From positions 1 to 23,076 of the forward strand of contig KQ481993.1 in assembly GCA_001430745.1 (NCBI GenBank): a DNA stretch of 23,076 nucleotides, written 5' to 3'. Below, piece by piece: positions 1 to 10,200 of this stretch (position 1 is the first letter of the stretch; each line of letters begins with the position of its first letter). The stretch comes from Auxenochlorella pyrenoidosa (lineage: Eukaryota > Chlorophyta > Trebouxiophyceae > Chlorellales > Chlorellaceae). The notes below the pieces were generated by a model. That model made no database searches. It was given only the letters and a program-made list of their open reading frames with translations, and was not told the DNA's origin. The position numbers and the translations under genes are program-made.

Positions 1-77
1 TGGTGTGGGTGGGTGGGTGGTGGTGGTGTTGTGTGTGTGGGTGGGTGGGGTGGGGGGGGGGGCAGCAGGGGGGGGCA
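1..77. repeat. G-rich low-complexity tract at window edge
   Basis: The plus strand here is almost only G and T, with several GGGTGGGTGGG blocks and a run of twelve G. Four or more G-runs with 1-2 base loops make a G-quadruplex possible on the plus strand. On the minus strand, the sense of the neighbouring gene, it is a C/A-rich tract, which fits an intron or a 3' flank. No coding potential is visible. Confidence 0.7.
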
Positions 78-170
78 TGGTGTTTGTGGCGAGAGAAGGG
101 CACAGGAGGTGGGAGCTGGGGCAGGGACTGCACCATGGCACACAATGTTAGCAGGGGCGTCGGCGCAGAC

Positions 171-3100
171 TCAGGACCAAGCAGCAGCGCTGCAACCAAC
201 TGTGGTCCGGACGACAGCAGGCTCACCCGAGAACAGCAGTGCGCGCTCTGCAAGCGCTTTCAGGTACTCGGGAGCGGTGGCCAGCCCGTAGCCCTGCAAG
301 CGGCCGCGTGCACAAGCGACGCGTCGCATATACTGCGTGCGGCTCTGCTGAAGGCATGCTTGTGCGTCAGCGCACACAGCAGCCACATGATATCAGCATT
401 GGCCAGAGGCATCTCCCCAAGGAGCGCTTGCCGTGGGCACAAAAGGTAATCTGCCAACGTGCAGGCCGGTATGCCCCGCTACCGCCCGGCAGGCGCTGCC
501 GCAAACCTCCTTTGGCAGGCCTTCACAGACATGACACCCTGCCCGGGGCTCGGATGCCCCCCACAGCCCCTGCCAACCACGAGGCCTGCCAGACCCTGCA
601 CCACTCCTGCTGGGTGGCCACACAAAGGCCACCCTCCCTGCAGCCCCGAGACAGAGCCCTTCGGTACCGCGGACAGTGCAGCTGTGGCCTCACCCTCTGC
701 ACAACCTCCACGATTTCGAGAGCAGACTCGACCGCCGGCAGATGGCGCTTGCCGTGCTCCAACAGCCTCTGCGATGCCGTCACGCATGTGGAGCCCTGCA
801 GCGGGCAGCAGCAGGCAGGCGAACTCGGTGTTTGCATGCCAGGCATGGCCCTGCGCAGGTCCGCAGACAAGGCATGCTGCCACAGCGTGCGTGTGCTTCA
901 TGCTGCACCGCAAGCCTAGCGTCAGGGGCAGCACATGCTGCATGTATGCGCCAACCTGGGCCAGCAGTGTGGCCCATCTTGGAATCTTGGATCCATTGCC
1001 GACGGTGTCTCCTCAGACGGAGGGTGGACACAGGTTTGGATGCAAACTCACCACAATGCACAGCAGCCGTGCTTGCTTCGCCCCCTGCTCCACAGTCACC
1101 GGCAGGCGGCTAAGGAGCACCTGCAATGCAAGCACAAGGGCAGGCAAGCTTGAAGGCAGGCGCGCAGGCAGGCAGACAGGCAGGCAGGTGTCTCAACAGG
1201 CTTGCATGGTTGGCTGGCCGGGGCCACAGCGGGAGGCAGGGACGCCAAGATTCCCTGTCTGCGTGCAGGCTTGGGTGTGCGGCCCTTTTTGAGACGCAAG
1301 CTCTCAGCACGAGTGTTTCCCGGCAAGACAAGCCCCACCTGGTTCTCCTCAGCAGCTGGCACCCCAACCAATTCGCCTCCCATCCGCAAAGCCGCATCCT
1401 GCCAGCTGCTACTCTTGCCGCCGCCGCCGCCTGAGGTGCCCAGTGTGCCGCCGGGCATGCGCAGGCTGCCCGCTGCCAGGCCCGCCACTGCCGTGAGCAC
1501 GTCGGCTGGGCTGGCAGAGGGGTCTGCCACTACCGCACGGCAGGCGCCGCACCAGCCAGCGGCGCAGTGCTCGGGCTGCTTCTCACTGCTGCTGGCAGCC
1601 TGCATACCCCGGGGCAGAGCGACCGTGCAGCCTGGCTTAGTGTGCCGCTGATGGACAGGGGCCCACAGCTTGCGCACAACACGCAGCAGCACCCTGCAGC
1701 CGCGGCGAAGCAGGTTTGCTCAGGCTGCGCCTGAGCCCTTGCGTGCAGTGCATGCAGGCCCGTGAGGCCGTGCAATTTTCAGGCCAGAGAGCCCCTGCTT
1801 TTCCCGCCTTTCCGGACAGAGGCACACAGACTCCTCTCAGGAAAACAGTGGCGCCCTGGCATAACGGTGCAGCCGGCTCGCTGGGCCTTGCAGAAGCTCC
1901 TCTTACCTGGTGCAGGGCGCTCTGCACGGCGTGCACGCTGAGGGACAGCTGCACGCCGCCGTGGCTGCGCGGCTCGCCGCTCTCCCAGGACAAACCTGCC
2001 CGTGCCATGGCCCCCGCTGCCTGCAAAGGGCAGGCATGCACAGGGGGCCATCCCACCAAAGCAGCATGGTAAGGCCTACAACCACGTGGCTTCATGGCGG
2101 CAGCAGGCGGGCGACCGCGGCGAGCCTGCCCGTCCAGCCTTCACGGCAGCGCCAGCCTGGCCAGAGCACCAACAGCTGGCATGCCTCCGGGCGGCTACCC
2201 CAAGCCCACACCTGCCCTGTCCCCAGCTGGGCGGATCCCCTCCAAGGCACTCGCGGGGTGCTCACCGCAAAGTCGGGCCCTGTTGAAGACGGAAGGCCGT
2301 CCTCCTCTGGCGGGGAGGGCCCGAGGTCTGCGGGCGTCTGGAAGGCCAGGCCAAAGGCGATGGCCACGAGGCAGTAGATGGTGAGCAGCTGGTCCAGCGG
2401 CAGCTCAGACAGCTGCAAGGGAGGGGGCCGCAGGAAGGCAACCTTGTGGACGAGTGTGGAGAGGAGGGGCGGGCAGGCGGAGACAAGGGGAGGGAACCAG
2501 ATGGACAGGCCGCTGCCGGCTGGTCAGCATGTGGTTGCACCCGGCACCCGATAACCGAGCATCAGCAACAACGGCTCCGAGCCGCCTCCCAGCTCCCCCG
2601 CCCGCCGGCCAACCTGCGCAGCGTCTACCCCTTTCACCGCCCTCTTGCCGGCCGCACCTCCTCTTGCCGGCCGCACCTCACCTTTCGAAAGTCTGGCGGC
2701 GCCCTCTCAGAGGGTGCCGATTGCAGCCCGCTGCAGCTCGTGAGGGCGTTAACCAGAAGGGCGGTGAGCCTCTCCCGCTGCTGCATGCGCCGCAGCGCCA
2801 GGAGCACCGCCTCTGCGAGTCTGCGCCGCAGGGCCGGTGTTGCGAGCTCGCCGGCGTCGCTGAGCTCATCTTCAAGGAGGGCGAGCGCAATTCGCTCGGT
2901 CTCCAGGCTGAGAGCTTCGACAGACTCGTCCAGGTCTTTGGCTCTGAGTGCGCCCAGCGCGGCAGCCCTGTCCCTGATCCCCTGTACTGCCGCCGGCCCC
3001 TCCGCTGCTTGCCGCTCGCCCTGCAGCAGCAGCAGCAGGAGCGCGGCCGGGCGCCACAGCAGGCCCCGCAGCACATGCTCCGGCCGCCCGCGGAGCAACG

Positions 3101-6100
3101 AGGCAGCCAGCTGCAGCAGGCGGCTTGACTCTGGGGCACCAGCCTGCGGGGCAGAGGGCCGGGTAGGCAGAAGGCTGGGACGGCCCTGCCACAGCTGTCA
3201 GTGGGGCAGGTGGGGCCGGAACACGCAACGTCCAGGCATTGCACTGCCAGCGCGTCGCATGCGGCGCGTCTACACAGGGCGCAGGGCACTTTGCACAGCA
3301 CTGAGTCTCAACACCCACAGCCCCTTGCGCAAACCCCGCCCCGCCCCGCCCCCACCCCCCGCCCACCCACCCACCCACATGCCCCTCCTGCTTGCCTGCG
3401 AGCACGCCGCGGCCAGCAGGTCCCGCAGCGGTACCCGTGGCCGATCCAAGAGCAGCTGCAGGGGGCGCACAAGGTCTTGTGCCTCCCGGCTGCTGCCCTG
3501 CACGCCCTTTTCCACCGCCGCCTGCTGCAGCTGCATCAGCAGGTGGCCGCGCACAAAGGCGGGCAGGGCCAGGGCAGCCTGGAGAGAGGGAGCAGGGGGA
3601 GGGGGCAGGTGGGGTGGAGGCTCGGGGGAAAGAGGGGGGAGAGGGGGATGGGGGGATGGGGAGCAGGGCATGTGAGCTGGGATGCCAGGGCTCAAGGGTC
3701 ACGCCAGCACGGTTGACGGGCGGGAGCGCCAGCAGCCAGTGCCGCCGCAGCGTCGCAGCGCCGGGGGGACATGGGCCTGGGAGGCAGCCACCCTCGGGAA
3801 GCGCTGCTGCCATGCCATGCCCCGCCCGCCTGCTGCTCACCAGCCATGAGCGCTTGCCATGCTTGTGGCGGGAGTGGAAGGCCTGGAAGGCGGCGACGGC
3901 GGGCTCTCCCGCAGCAAGCACGCACTCTGCGGGGCCAGGGGCGCCACAGAGCATGGTCGGCCCAACGGGCAACGGCCAGGCAGTGTGCCAAGTGGCAGGC
4001 CAAGCTGCAGGGGCGGCGCACCATCGCCATCAACTGGCACTGCCGTACCTTCCGCATACCCCCCCCCCCACCCCACCCCCCACCCCCCCCTACACACACC
4101 ATGCACACGCACACCCACACCCTGACACCTACCTCCAAAGTCGACGCCATCTAGCAGGCAGGCCAGGTACTGATCCGCGTCTGGCAGCACGCAGGCCGCC
4201 TCGGGCGGCCCAGCACCCTCCTCATCCTGGTCGCTGTCGCTGCTGCTGCCGCCCTCCAGGCCTGCTGCGAGCGTCTCCGCGCCCGGTCCGGCCTGTGGCA
4301 GCCTTGCGGCCTCCCGGCGAATGAGCTGCACCAGGCGGTCCAGCTCGAGGGCCGCGTCGCCGCCGACGCCGCCGGGGGCGTCCTCTGGGCAGGGGCGCAG
4401 CTCGGCGAGCAGCGGCAGCGCCGTTCTCCACAGGCACTTTCTTGAGTACACGTCCTGCACAGCGCGGGGGGCGGGGCGGGGCGCCAGGGTCGCAAGCAGC
4501 GGAGCGACGATGTGAGCTGGCAGGACAGGTGCGCGGCCTGGCAGGCAGCCAGGCCGGGCAACAGGCCATGCAGCCGCCCCTGCAAGGGCCACTTCAGGGT
4601 TGTTTTGACCTGCAGGCCCGGGGCCTCACTTCGACAGGTATCTTTGCCTGGAGGAGGACTTTCACTGCTGGGATTGTGGCATAGATGGGGCTCCTGGGTT
4701 CGTCCCGCTCCGCCCTGGCCTGCGTTGCGCGTGCACAGGCAGCCAGTTTGTGGCGAAGCGAGTGCGTGAGGGAGGGAGGCGTGGCATGAAGCCGCTGCTG
4801 CGACACTGTGCACGCGGCACTACGCAAGGCGCATGCTGGCCATGGGAGCAGCGGGCGACTGGACCAGTGCTTGGGATGTCCGGCCGTTCGACAGGCACGC
4901 ATGTTGAGCTTGCACTGAGCAGCAGACCTTCAACAGAACAATGCACTGTCAAGGCGCAGGAAGCGCCACCCGCAGCCCAGCCAGCACAGCGCTCTGCGGC
5001 AGCACATGCTGCAGCCAGCACAGCGCTCTGCGGCAGCACATGCTGCAGCCTGCAGCCTGCGCGCCGCCGTCACGCAGCAGGTCAGCACCCACGACAATGC
5101 CCACCCTCCGACAGCGCTCACAAGGTCAGCCAGGGCGGCCCCGTCCAGGACCTCCTTGCGGAGCTCGCCATCAAAGCTGGCCACATCTGCAAAAATGCAT
5201 CGTGGTCCCAGCACCACGCGGCGCGGCGATGAGGCAACTGGCGCGGGCGGCAAGCAAGGCCCGGCCCTGCTGAGGCGCCTGGCCATCCCCACAGGCGATG
5301 GGTGGGCGACAAGCAGAGCCCGGCCCCTCTGCCCAGCACCTGCCGCCCTCATCCTACCGGTGGTGAGCACCCGCGCCTTCTTGCCGGGCTGCAGCAGCGC
5401 CGACAGCCGCTGGTAGGCCACCGGAGCCTGGTGCTTGCGCAGCTGCTGCTCCAATTCCAGCAGCTGCTCCGCCTGCTGTGAGTCGGCGCAGGGGGGCAGG
5501 CGCTTGCGTGAGGGGCCGCACGCCCAGAAGCAGCAAAGCCGGCCAGGGAGGGGGGGGGGGTTCCACCGCTGCTTGACTAATGAGTTGAGACGCCAAGGCT
5601 GGCTGGCTGGCTGGCGACCCTTGGCAGCAAAACCTCTGGCATCATGCACCGTCATTTGTGCCTCATGCACGGCAGTGTGACCAGAGGCCAGCACTGCAGC
5701 TTCATCGCAACAGCGGTGCCCCCCCACTGGCCTCCTTACACCAGCGGTACCCCCACTCTGCAGGCTTCGGTGACAGCAGCAGTGGCCTCCACACAACAGG
5801 CCTCACCCTATCCTTGCCGAGGTCAGCAGATGCCAGGTAGGCGGTCAACGCCGGCTTGAGGTCACGCTGCCTCACGCATGACTCTGCCGCCAGGCGCTGC
5901 AGCAGCGTTGCTGCGGTCAAACCCTCGCCCCCCGCACTGGCGAGGCTGCTGCCCGCCTCCTCCTCTGCGCTGAAAGCTGCAGGGCTTGCTGCGCTGCCGG
6001 GGCTCTGGGTGCTGGCTGCCCCGCTGTCTGCCTTGCTGCTGTGTGTGGCGGCATCAGCAGGCGGCAGCTGTTGACCGAGCTGGCGGCCGAGGTACTCTAT

Positions 6101-6560
6101 GATCTGTGGGGCAGATGGGTGCATGGTGTTTCCATCACTCCATGTCATCTTTCGGTACACAGCACAGAGGCACGCATTGTGGGGGCAGGCCAATAACAAG
6201 GCAAGGCGTGCACCGCTGCTCGCGATGGCTGCAGGGCAGCTGCTCGAGGCGGGTGCTCACCAGCTCGGCACGTTGCTGCAGCTGGGAGTCATCTTGGGGA
6301 TCCGATGACACAGCGCTGTTGCACGATGAGCCAACCTGTGCGGCAGAACACAACAGGTGGACCAAAGGGTGGGTGCCAAAGCACAGCTGAGGGCGTCGAG
6401 GGTGGTGGGGGCGTACCACAGGAGCGGCGGCAGCGGCGGTGCTAGCACAACACGTTGCATTGCGGGCGCTAGCTGCGTGATCTATTGCGACAGTCGTGAT
6501 CTCGCTCACCGCAGCGCCCCTCTGGCCAGTTTGGGCCTTGCTGCCCTTCTTCTTGCCCAT
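171..6560 (-). CDS. Large multi-exon helical protein of unknown function (3' end unresolved)
   Basis: I do not recognise this gene. The start is the ATG at 6560, opening a lysine-rich N-terminus (MGKKKGSKAQ). Exons, supported by splice sites and matching phase: 6560-6510, 6335-6261, 6103-5807, 5475-5358, 5237-5122, 4719-4630, 4454-4133, 3926-3703, 3578-3396, 3143-2682, 2412-2266, 2020-1907, about 1677-1339, 1120-1052, 955-694, and 450 to about 227. The 3578-3396 exon ends in a GC donor (AG|GCAAGC). The product exceeds 900 residues, is rich in Leu, Ala and Arg, and is mostly predicted helix. A 154-residue leucine-rich helical block lies in exon 3143-2682, and an acidic Ser/Asp stretch (SSSDSDQDEE) in exon 4454-4133. 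The pattern fits a helical-repeat scaffold, which is inference. The right edge of exon 13 is uncertain (1677 or near 1663). In 955-227 two frames are open by turns, so the last exons and stop (260, 171 or beyond the edge) are not settled. Confidence 0.6.
2641..2678. repeat. 19-bp perfect tandem duplication
   Basis: Two identical 19-bp copies (CCTCTTGCCGGCCGCACCT) sit head to tail immediately inside the intron that follows exon 3143-2682 of the large minus-strand gene. The donor (AAAG|GTGAGG, exon edge 2682) lies just outside the copies. No function is evident. Confidence 0.85.
3339..3395. repeat. C-rich tract (G-runs on the transcribed strand's RNA) beside a GC splice donor
   Basis: On the minus strand this reads as repeated GGGG and GGGT runs directly after the GC donor at 3395-3394 of the large unknown gene. 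G-runs next to 5' splice sites are known splicing enhancers in other eukaryotes. That role here is inference. Confidence 0.5.
4060..4132. repeat. C-runs plus CA-rich tract inside an intron
   Basis: The plus strand holds C-runs of up to ten bases followed by a CA-rich stretch. On the minus strand it is a GT-rich then G-run tract directly after the donor GAG|GTAGGT at 4132. It is the second intron of the large unknown gene with G-runs just past its donor. Confidence 0.6.
4981..5048. repeat. 34-bp perfect tandem duplication in an intron
   Basis: Two exact copies (4981-5014 and 5015-5048) lie in the 402-nt intron 4720-5121 of the large minus-strand gene. Each contains the inverted repeat GCAGCACATGCTGC. 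The same core also occurs at about 928-941. Two copies with no spacer rule out a CRISPR array; slippage duplication is the simplest reading. Confidence 0.85.
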
Positions 6561-7140
6561 GGCCGTCTATTCTGGCCGCATGGCTCCTCTGCTGGATCTA
6601 ATTCTTGGCCTGCCTGCAGTGAAAGACGGTGAGATCTCCTCCAGACGCCGAACGCTTTCTCCAAGTCGCAGCGCTCGAACTTTGCCGCTTTGGGTTCCGT
6701 TCAAGGACTCAACACCTCCATTCGGAGAGCTGAGCGTAGATATAACCAACCAATAAAGGATCGGTCCAACCAAGGCTGATCAACCTGCTGGCGAGCACCG
6801 CTGCTGTGGGTGCTGCGCGGCGCGCAGCGGCCACTTGGTGGTCGTTCAAGCCAGCTGCAGAGGCAGCGCTGCAAGCCTGCCACCCAAGGGGCTCAGGACG
6901 TTGGTATCTCTTGGAGATAGCACAACCGGCGCCCCGCCATTTAGAGCACAGTGCAAGAGTGAACAGCGTGCGCAGCAACTGCTTAGCGGGAGGCCTGGGG
7001 GGACAGGTTGCGCAGCAGCACAGCACCATGTGCAATCGTGCTGCAGCTGCTTGGCAAGGGGCTACATGTGGCAGCATTGACCTGCCAGGGTTTGATATCA
7101 GGATCTGGCCGTATCGCCGCCACGTCAGTGCAAACCACGC
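6561..7140 (-). promoter_or_regulatory. Upstream region of the large unknown gene
   Basis: This 580-bp stretch lies between the ATG at 6560 and the poly(A) signal of the next gene upstream (7141). No credible coding exon was seen on either strand. It is locally less GC-rich. On the minus strand, near 6735-6760, an ATTGG (inverted CCAAT) is followed by a TATATC box, about 180 nt before the start codon. These are weak promoter candidates only. Confidence 0.3.
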
Positions 7141-7145
7141 TTACA
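7141..7145 (-). terminator. TGTAA poly(A) signal of the LRR gene
   Basis: The minus strand reads TGTAA 73 nt past the stop codon at 7218-7220. TGTAA is the standard cleavage/polyadenylation signal of chlorophyte algae, and the spacing is normal for a short 3' UTR. Confidence 0.6.
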
Positions 7146-7217
7146 CCGCACACCGCGCTTGGACGGTCTGAATGCTGCTATGAAAGCGGAGGTGAGGATG
7201 GAAGCCAGGCACCAGGC

Positions 7218-10200
7218 CTAGTCGGCATACACAAGCCTGGGGGAGCCTTGCAGGCGCGACAGCAGGCGGCTCCACCGCTGGCAGTACTGCGCCGCCGCAG
7301 GCGGCAGCTCCACAAGCGCAAGCAAGGCGGGCGGCGGCGGCAGGGGCTGGCAACCAATCGACGCCTTTTTTAAAGCGTGGTCGGATGCTTCTGGCGCGCC
7401 AGACGCTATTTCTACGGGAGCTACACCATCCCCGCTGCTCCCAGCTAGGAAGGATGGAAGCTCGGCGTCACTGCAGCCGCAGTCGGCCGCCGCCGTGCCG
7501 CCCAGCAGCAGCTGGCGCAGGTTGCGGCAGCGGCGCAGCGCAGCCACGGCCGCCCTGCCCGTCACGCGGCTGCACTGCCGCAGCGACAGCACCTCCAGGT
7601 GGGGGCAGGCCTCTGCGATGGCCACCGCTGCAGCGTCGGCGATGGCGCAGCCTTCCAAGCGCAGCGTGCGCAGCACGAGGGTGGCGCTGGCAGGCGGAGC
7701 AGCTGTGCGGTAGTCCGGGCCCTTGCAGGCGTCGTCGCCGCCGGTGGCAGCGGCAGCACCAGGGCCGTGCTCTACGCCCTGCTGCGGCTGCTGCTGCTCA
7801 CTTGCCTCCTTTCCCTGCTCCACTTGCTGCCCAGCTGCACACTGCGCCGGCTGCTCTGCCCGCGGGGCTGCCTGCTGCCGCCCCCCATCCTCCTGGCTGG
7901 CTGCCAGGCGCCGTTGCGCCGCTGCGTCGACAAAGGCGCTCCCAGGGAGGCCGCTGCACCCGCTCAGCTCCAAATGATGCAGGGCGGGCAGCTCGCGCAG
8001 CAGCAGCGCCAGGTCAGCGTCCGCCAGGCTGGCGCCGCCCGTCACGCTGAGCCTGCTCAGCAGACGGCAGCGCCGCGCCAGCGCGGCGCACAGCGTGCCG
8101 CCGGCCGCCGCCGCGGCGCCGCCAAGCTGCAGCGACCTGAGCTGAGGGGAGCAGGCCGCCAGCGCGAGCAGATCGCCCTCGGACAGGGCAGCACACGAGG
8201 CCAGCTCCAGCCTTTGCAGCGGGCTGCACCCAGCTGGTGCCCCGTTGCTGCCGCTGCTGCCGCTGCCGCCGCTGCTGCTGCCGCTGCTATCGCCGCTGCC
8301 CCTGGCCTGCCCTGCCAGCCATGCCAGCACCTCTCGGGTGCAGGCCTGCCGGGGGAGCGCTGCCCTCTGCATACGCACCCCAGCGGCTGTTGAGACGACC
8401 CGCCTGAAGGGATGCAACAGCTGTTGCGCCTGCTCTGGCTGCGTCGTCGCTGCAACAGCAGCTTGCCCAGCGGCGCCAGCGGTGCTGCTGCTTCCGGGTG
8501 CTTTCGCGGGCCGCAGCTGGCTTGGCGCCGCTGCTGGCTCAACAGCCTGCTCCTGCTGCTCCCAACTGCCAAAGCTCCTGCCTGAGAGCTGCTGCTGCCT
8601 CTGCCAGCTGCCTGCCTGCTGCTGCTGACCGCCGCCTGCCCCTTGCTGCTGTTCTCTCTGGTCCTCGTCACCACCTACGAATGGTGTGTAGCACCCAAAG
8701 CCCGCCGCAGTGAGCTGCGAGCAGCTGGCGGCATCAAGCCGCGTCAGGCCGCGGCACCGCGCCAGCAGCTGCAAGGCGCCGCTGTCGCCCAGGCGCTTGC
8801 AGCCGCGCAGCTGCACGCTGGTCAGGGACGCGGGCAAGCTCGCCAGGGAGGCGTCGGTGATGGAGAGGCCGCTGGCGTTGAGAGCCTGCAGGCCCGCTGG
8901 CGGCGCTGCTGCCGCTCCCGCCCCCGCTGCCGCCGCTGCTGCTGCTGCTGCTGCTACTGGTGGAGGCGTGCCACTGGCAGAGTCTGTTGTGCCAGTTGCC
9001 GCCTCGTCAGGGCCCGCTGCCTGCTCGTGGGAGGTTGCCGAGGAGGCTGCCGTGCCGGCCGGGCCAGGCTGAAGGCGTGCCAGCTGGCAGATGGACGCGT
9101 CTGTCAGGCCGCCCTCTTGCAGGCGAGCAGCCTTGCCCACTACAAAGCCCGAGCCCGGCCGGCTGCGGCGCTGGCCGGTGCACCCTGCGCGCGCAGCGTG
9201 CAGGCGGGCGCGGCGCGTGTTTCCTGCCTGCTGGGCACAGTGAGGAGTACAGCAGGCTTGGCTGCTGCCCCTCCACGGCACCACAGCGCCCGCCTCCCCT
9301 CCCCATCCCCCTCAGCCTCCCACCCGAGACATCCAGGTCCTGCAGCCGGGGCAGGGCGGAGATCAGCCGCTCCAGAGTGTCATCCACCAGGGTGCGGCAC
9401 CCCGCCAGCCGCAGCCGCTGCAGCGAGCTGCGAGGTGAGGAGGGGAGGCAGGCGTGGTGGGGCGGGGGGAGCAGCCGCTTAGACAGCAGGACAGGGCCTC
9501 AGGCAAGGTTGCGCACTGCAGAGAGGTACCTGCCAACGGCCCCGAGCCTGGCCCCACCAACGTGCAGCCCTGCCCATCCAACTGGGCAGAGCGTTTGTTT
9601 CCCAAAACGTGCGTGGCGGCACGCGCCCCTTGCCTGCAGCTGGCCGCAATCACGTCTGCCGTGTCGGCGCAACAGGCGCTGCCCGACACATCGAGCGATT
9701 GGAGCTGGCGCAGCCCTCCATCCCCAAGCGCCGCCAGCAGCTCTGCCGTGCTCTCTGGCGGCCAGCCTTGCTGGAAGCCGGCCAGACTGGCCGCCTGGTC
9801 GGGGCAGAAGGGGCAGGAGGCGTCTGGCGGGTCCTCCAGCAGGCTGAGCCTGAGGCTAGCTGGGGTGCCGGCCCCGCCGCCGCTGCCGCCAGCGAGGGGC
9901 AGCCACAGCTGCATGCCGCCGCCCTGCACAGCCTCCCAACGCTGCTGCGCGGCGCGCAGGTGCGGGCCCGCCAGGCAGTGCAAGGTACCAGCCTGGGTAG
10001 CTGCCGGGCAGCTGCCCACCAGGAGCTCCAGCAAGGGGAGCACCTCGCCGGCGCGCCCAGGGGCCGGCGGCGGCGCTGCGGCGCCGCCGCCCTGCTGCCG
10101 CTGCTGCGCTGCGCCGGGGCACGCCTGGCTGTGGAGCAGGGCGCGCTTGGCGGCCAGCACAGCGGACAGACCGAGCTCTGCGGCGGGGTTTGGAGGCAAG

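Noticed and set aside
1140..1195. GCAG-rich repeats as a functional element
   Set aside because: On the minus strand it is a CTGC-rich part of an intron (1121-1338); simple repeat drift explains it.
3588..3660. Long G-rich tract as a plus-strand G-quadruplex
   Set aside because: On the sense (minus) strand it is the C/T-rich tract before the acceptor at 3579, an ordinary if long polypyrimidine tract.
2446..3675. Long plus-strand open frame (409 codons)
   Set aside because: It lies antisense to phase-consistent exons of the minus-strand gene, and its protein is Arg/Ser/Ala-rich without pattern. High GC makes long antisense frames common.
4981..5048. CRISPR-like repeat
   Set aside because: Only two copies, no spacers, and inside a eukaryotic intron.
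7599..8393. Plus-strand open frame over the LRR gene
   Set aside because: Antisense shadow of the last LRR exon; the minus strand shows clear repeats.
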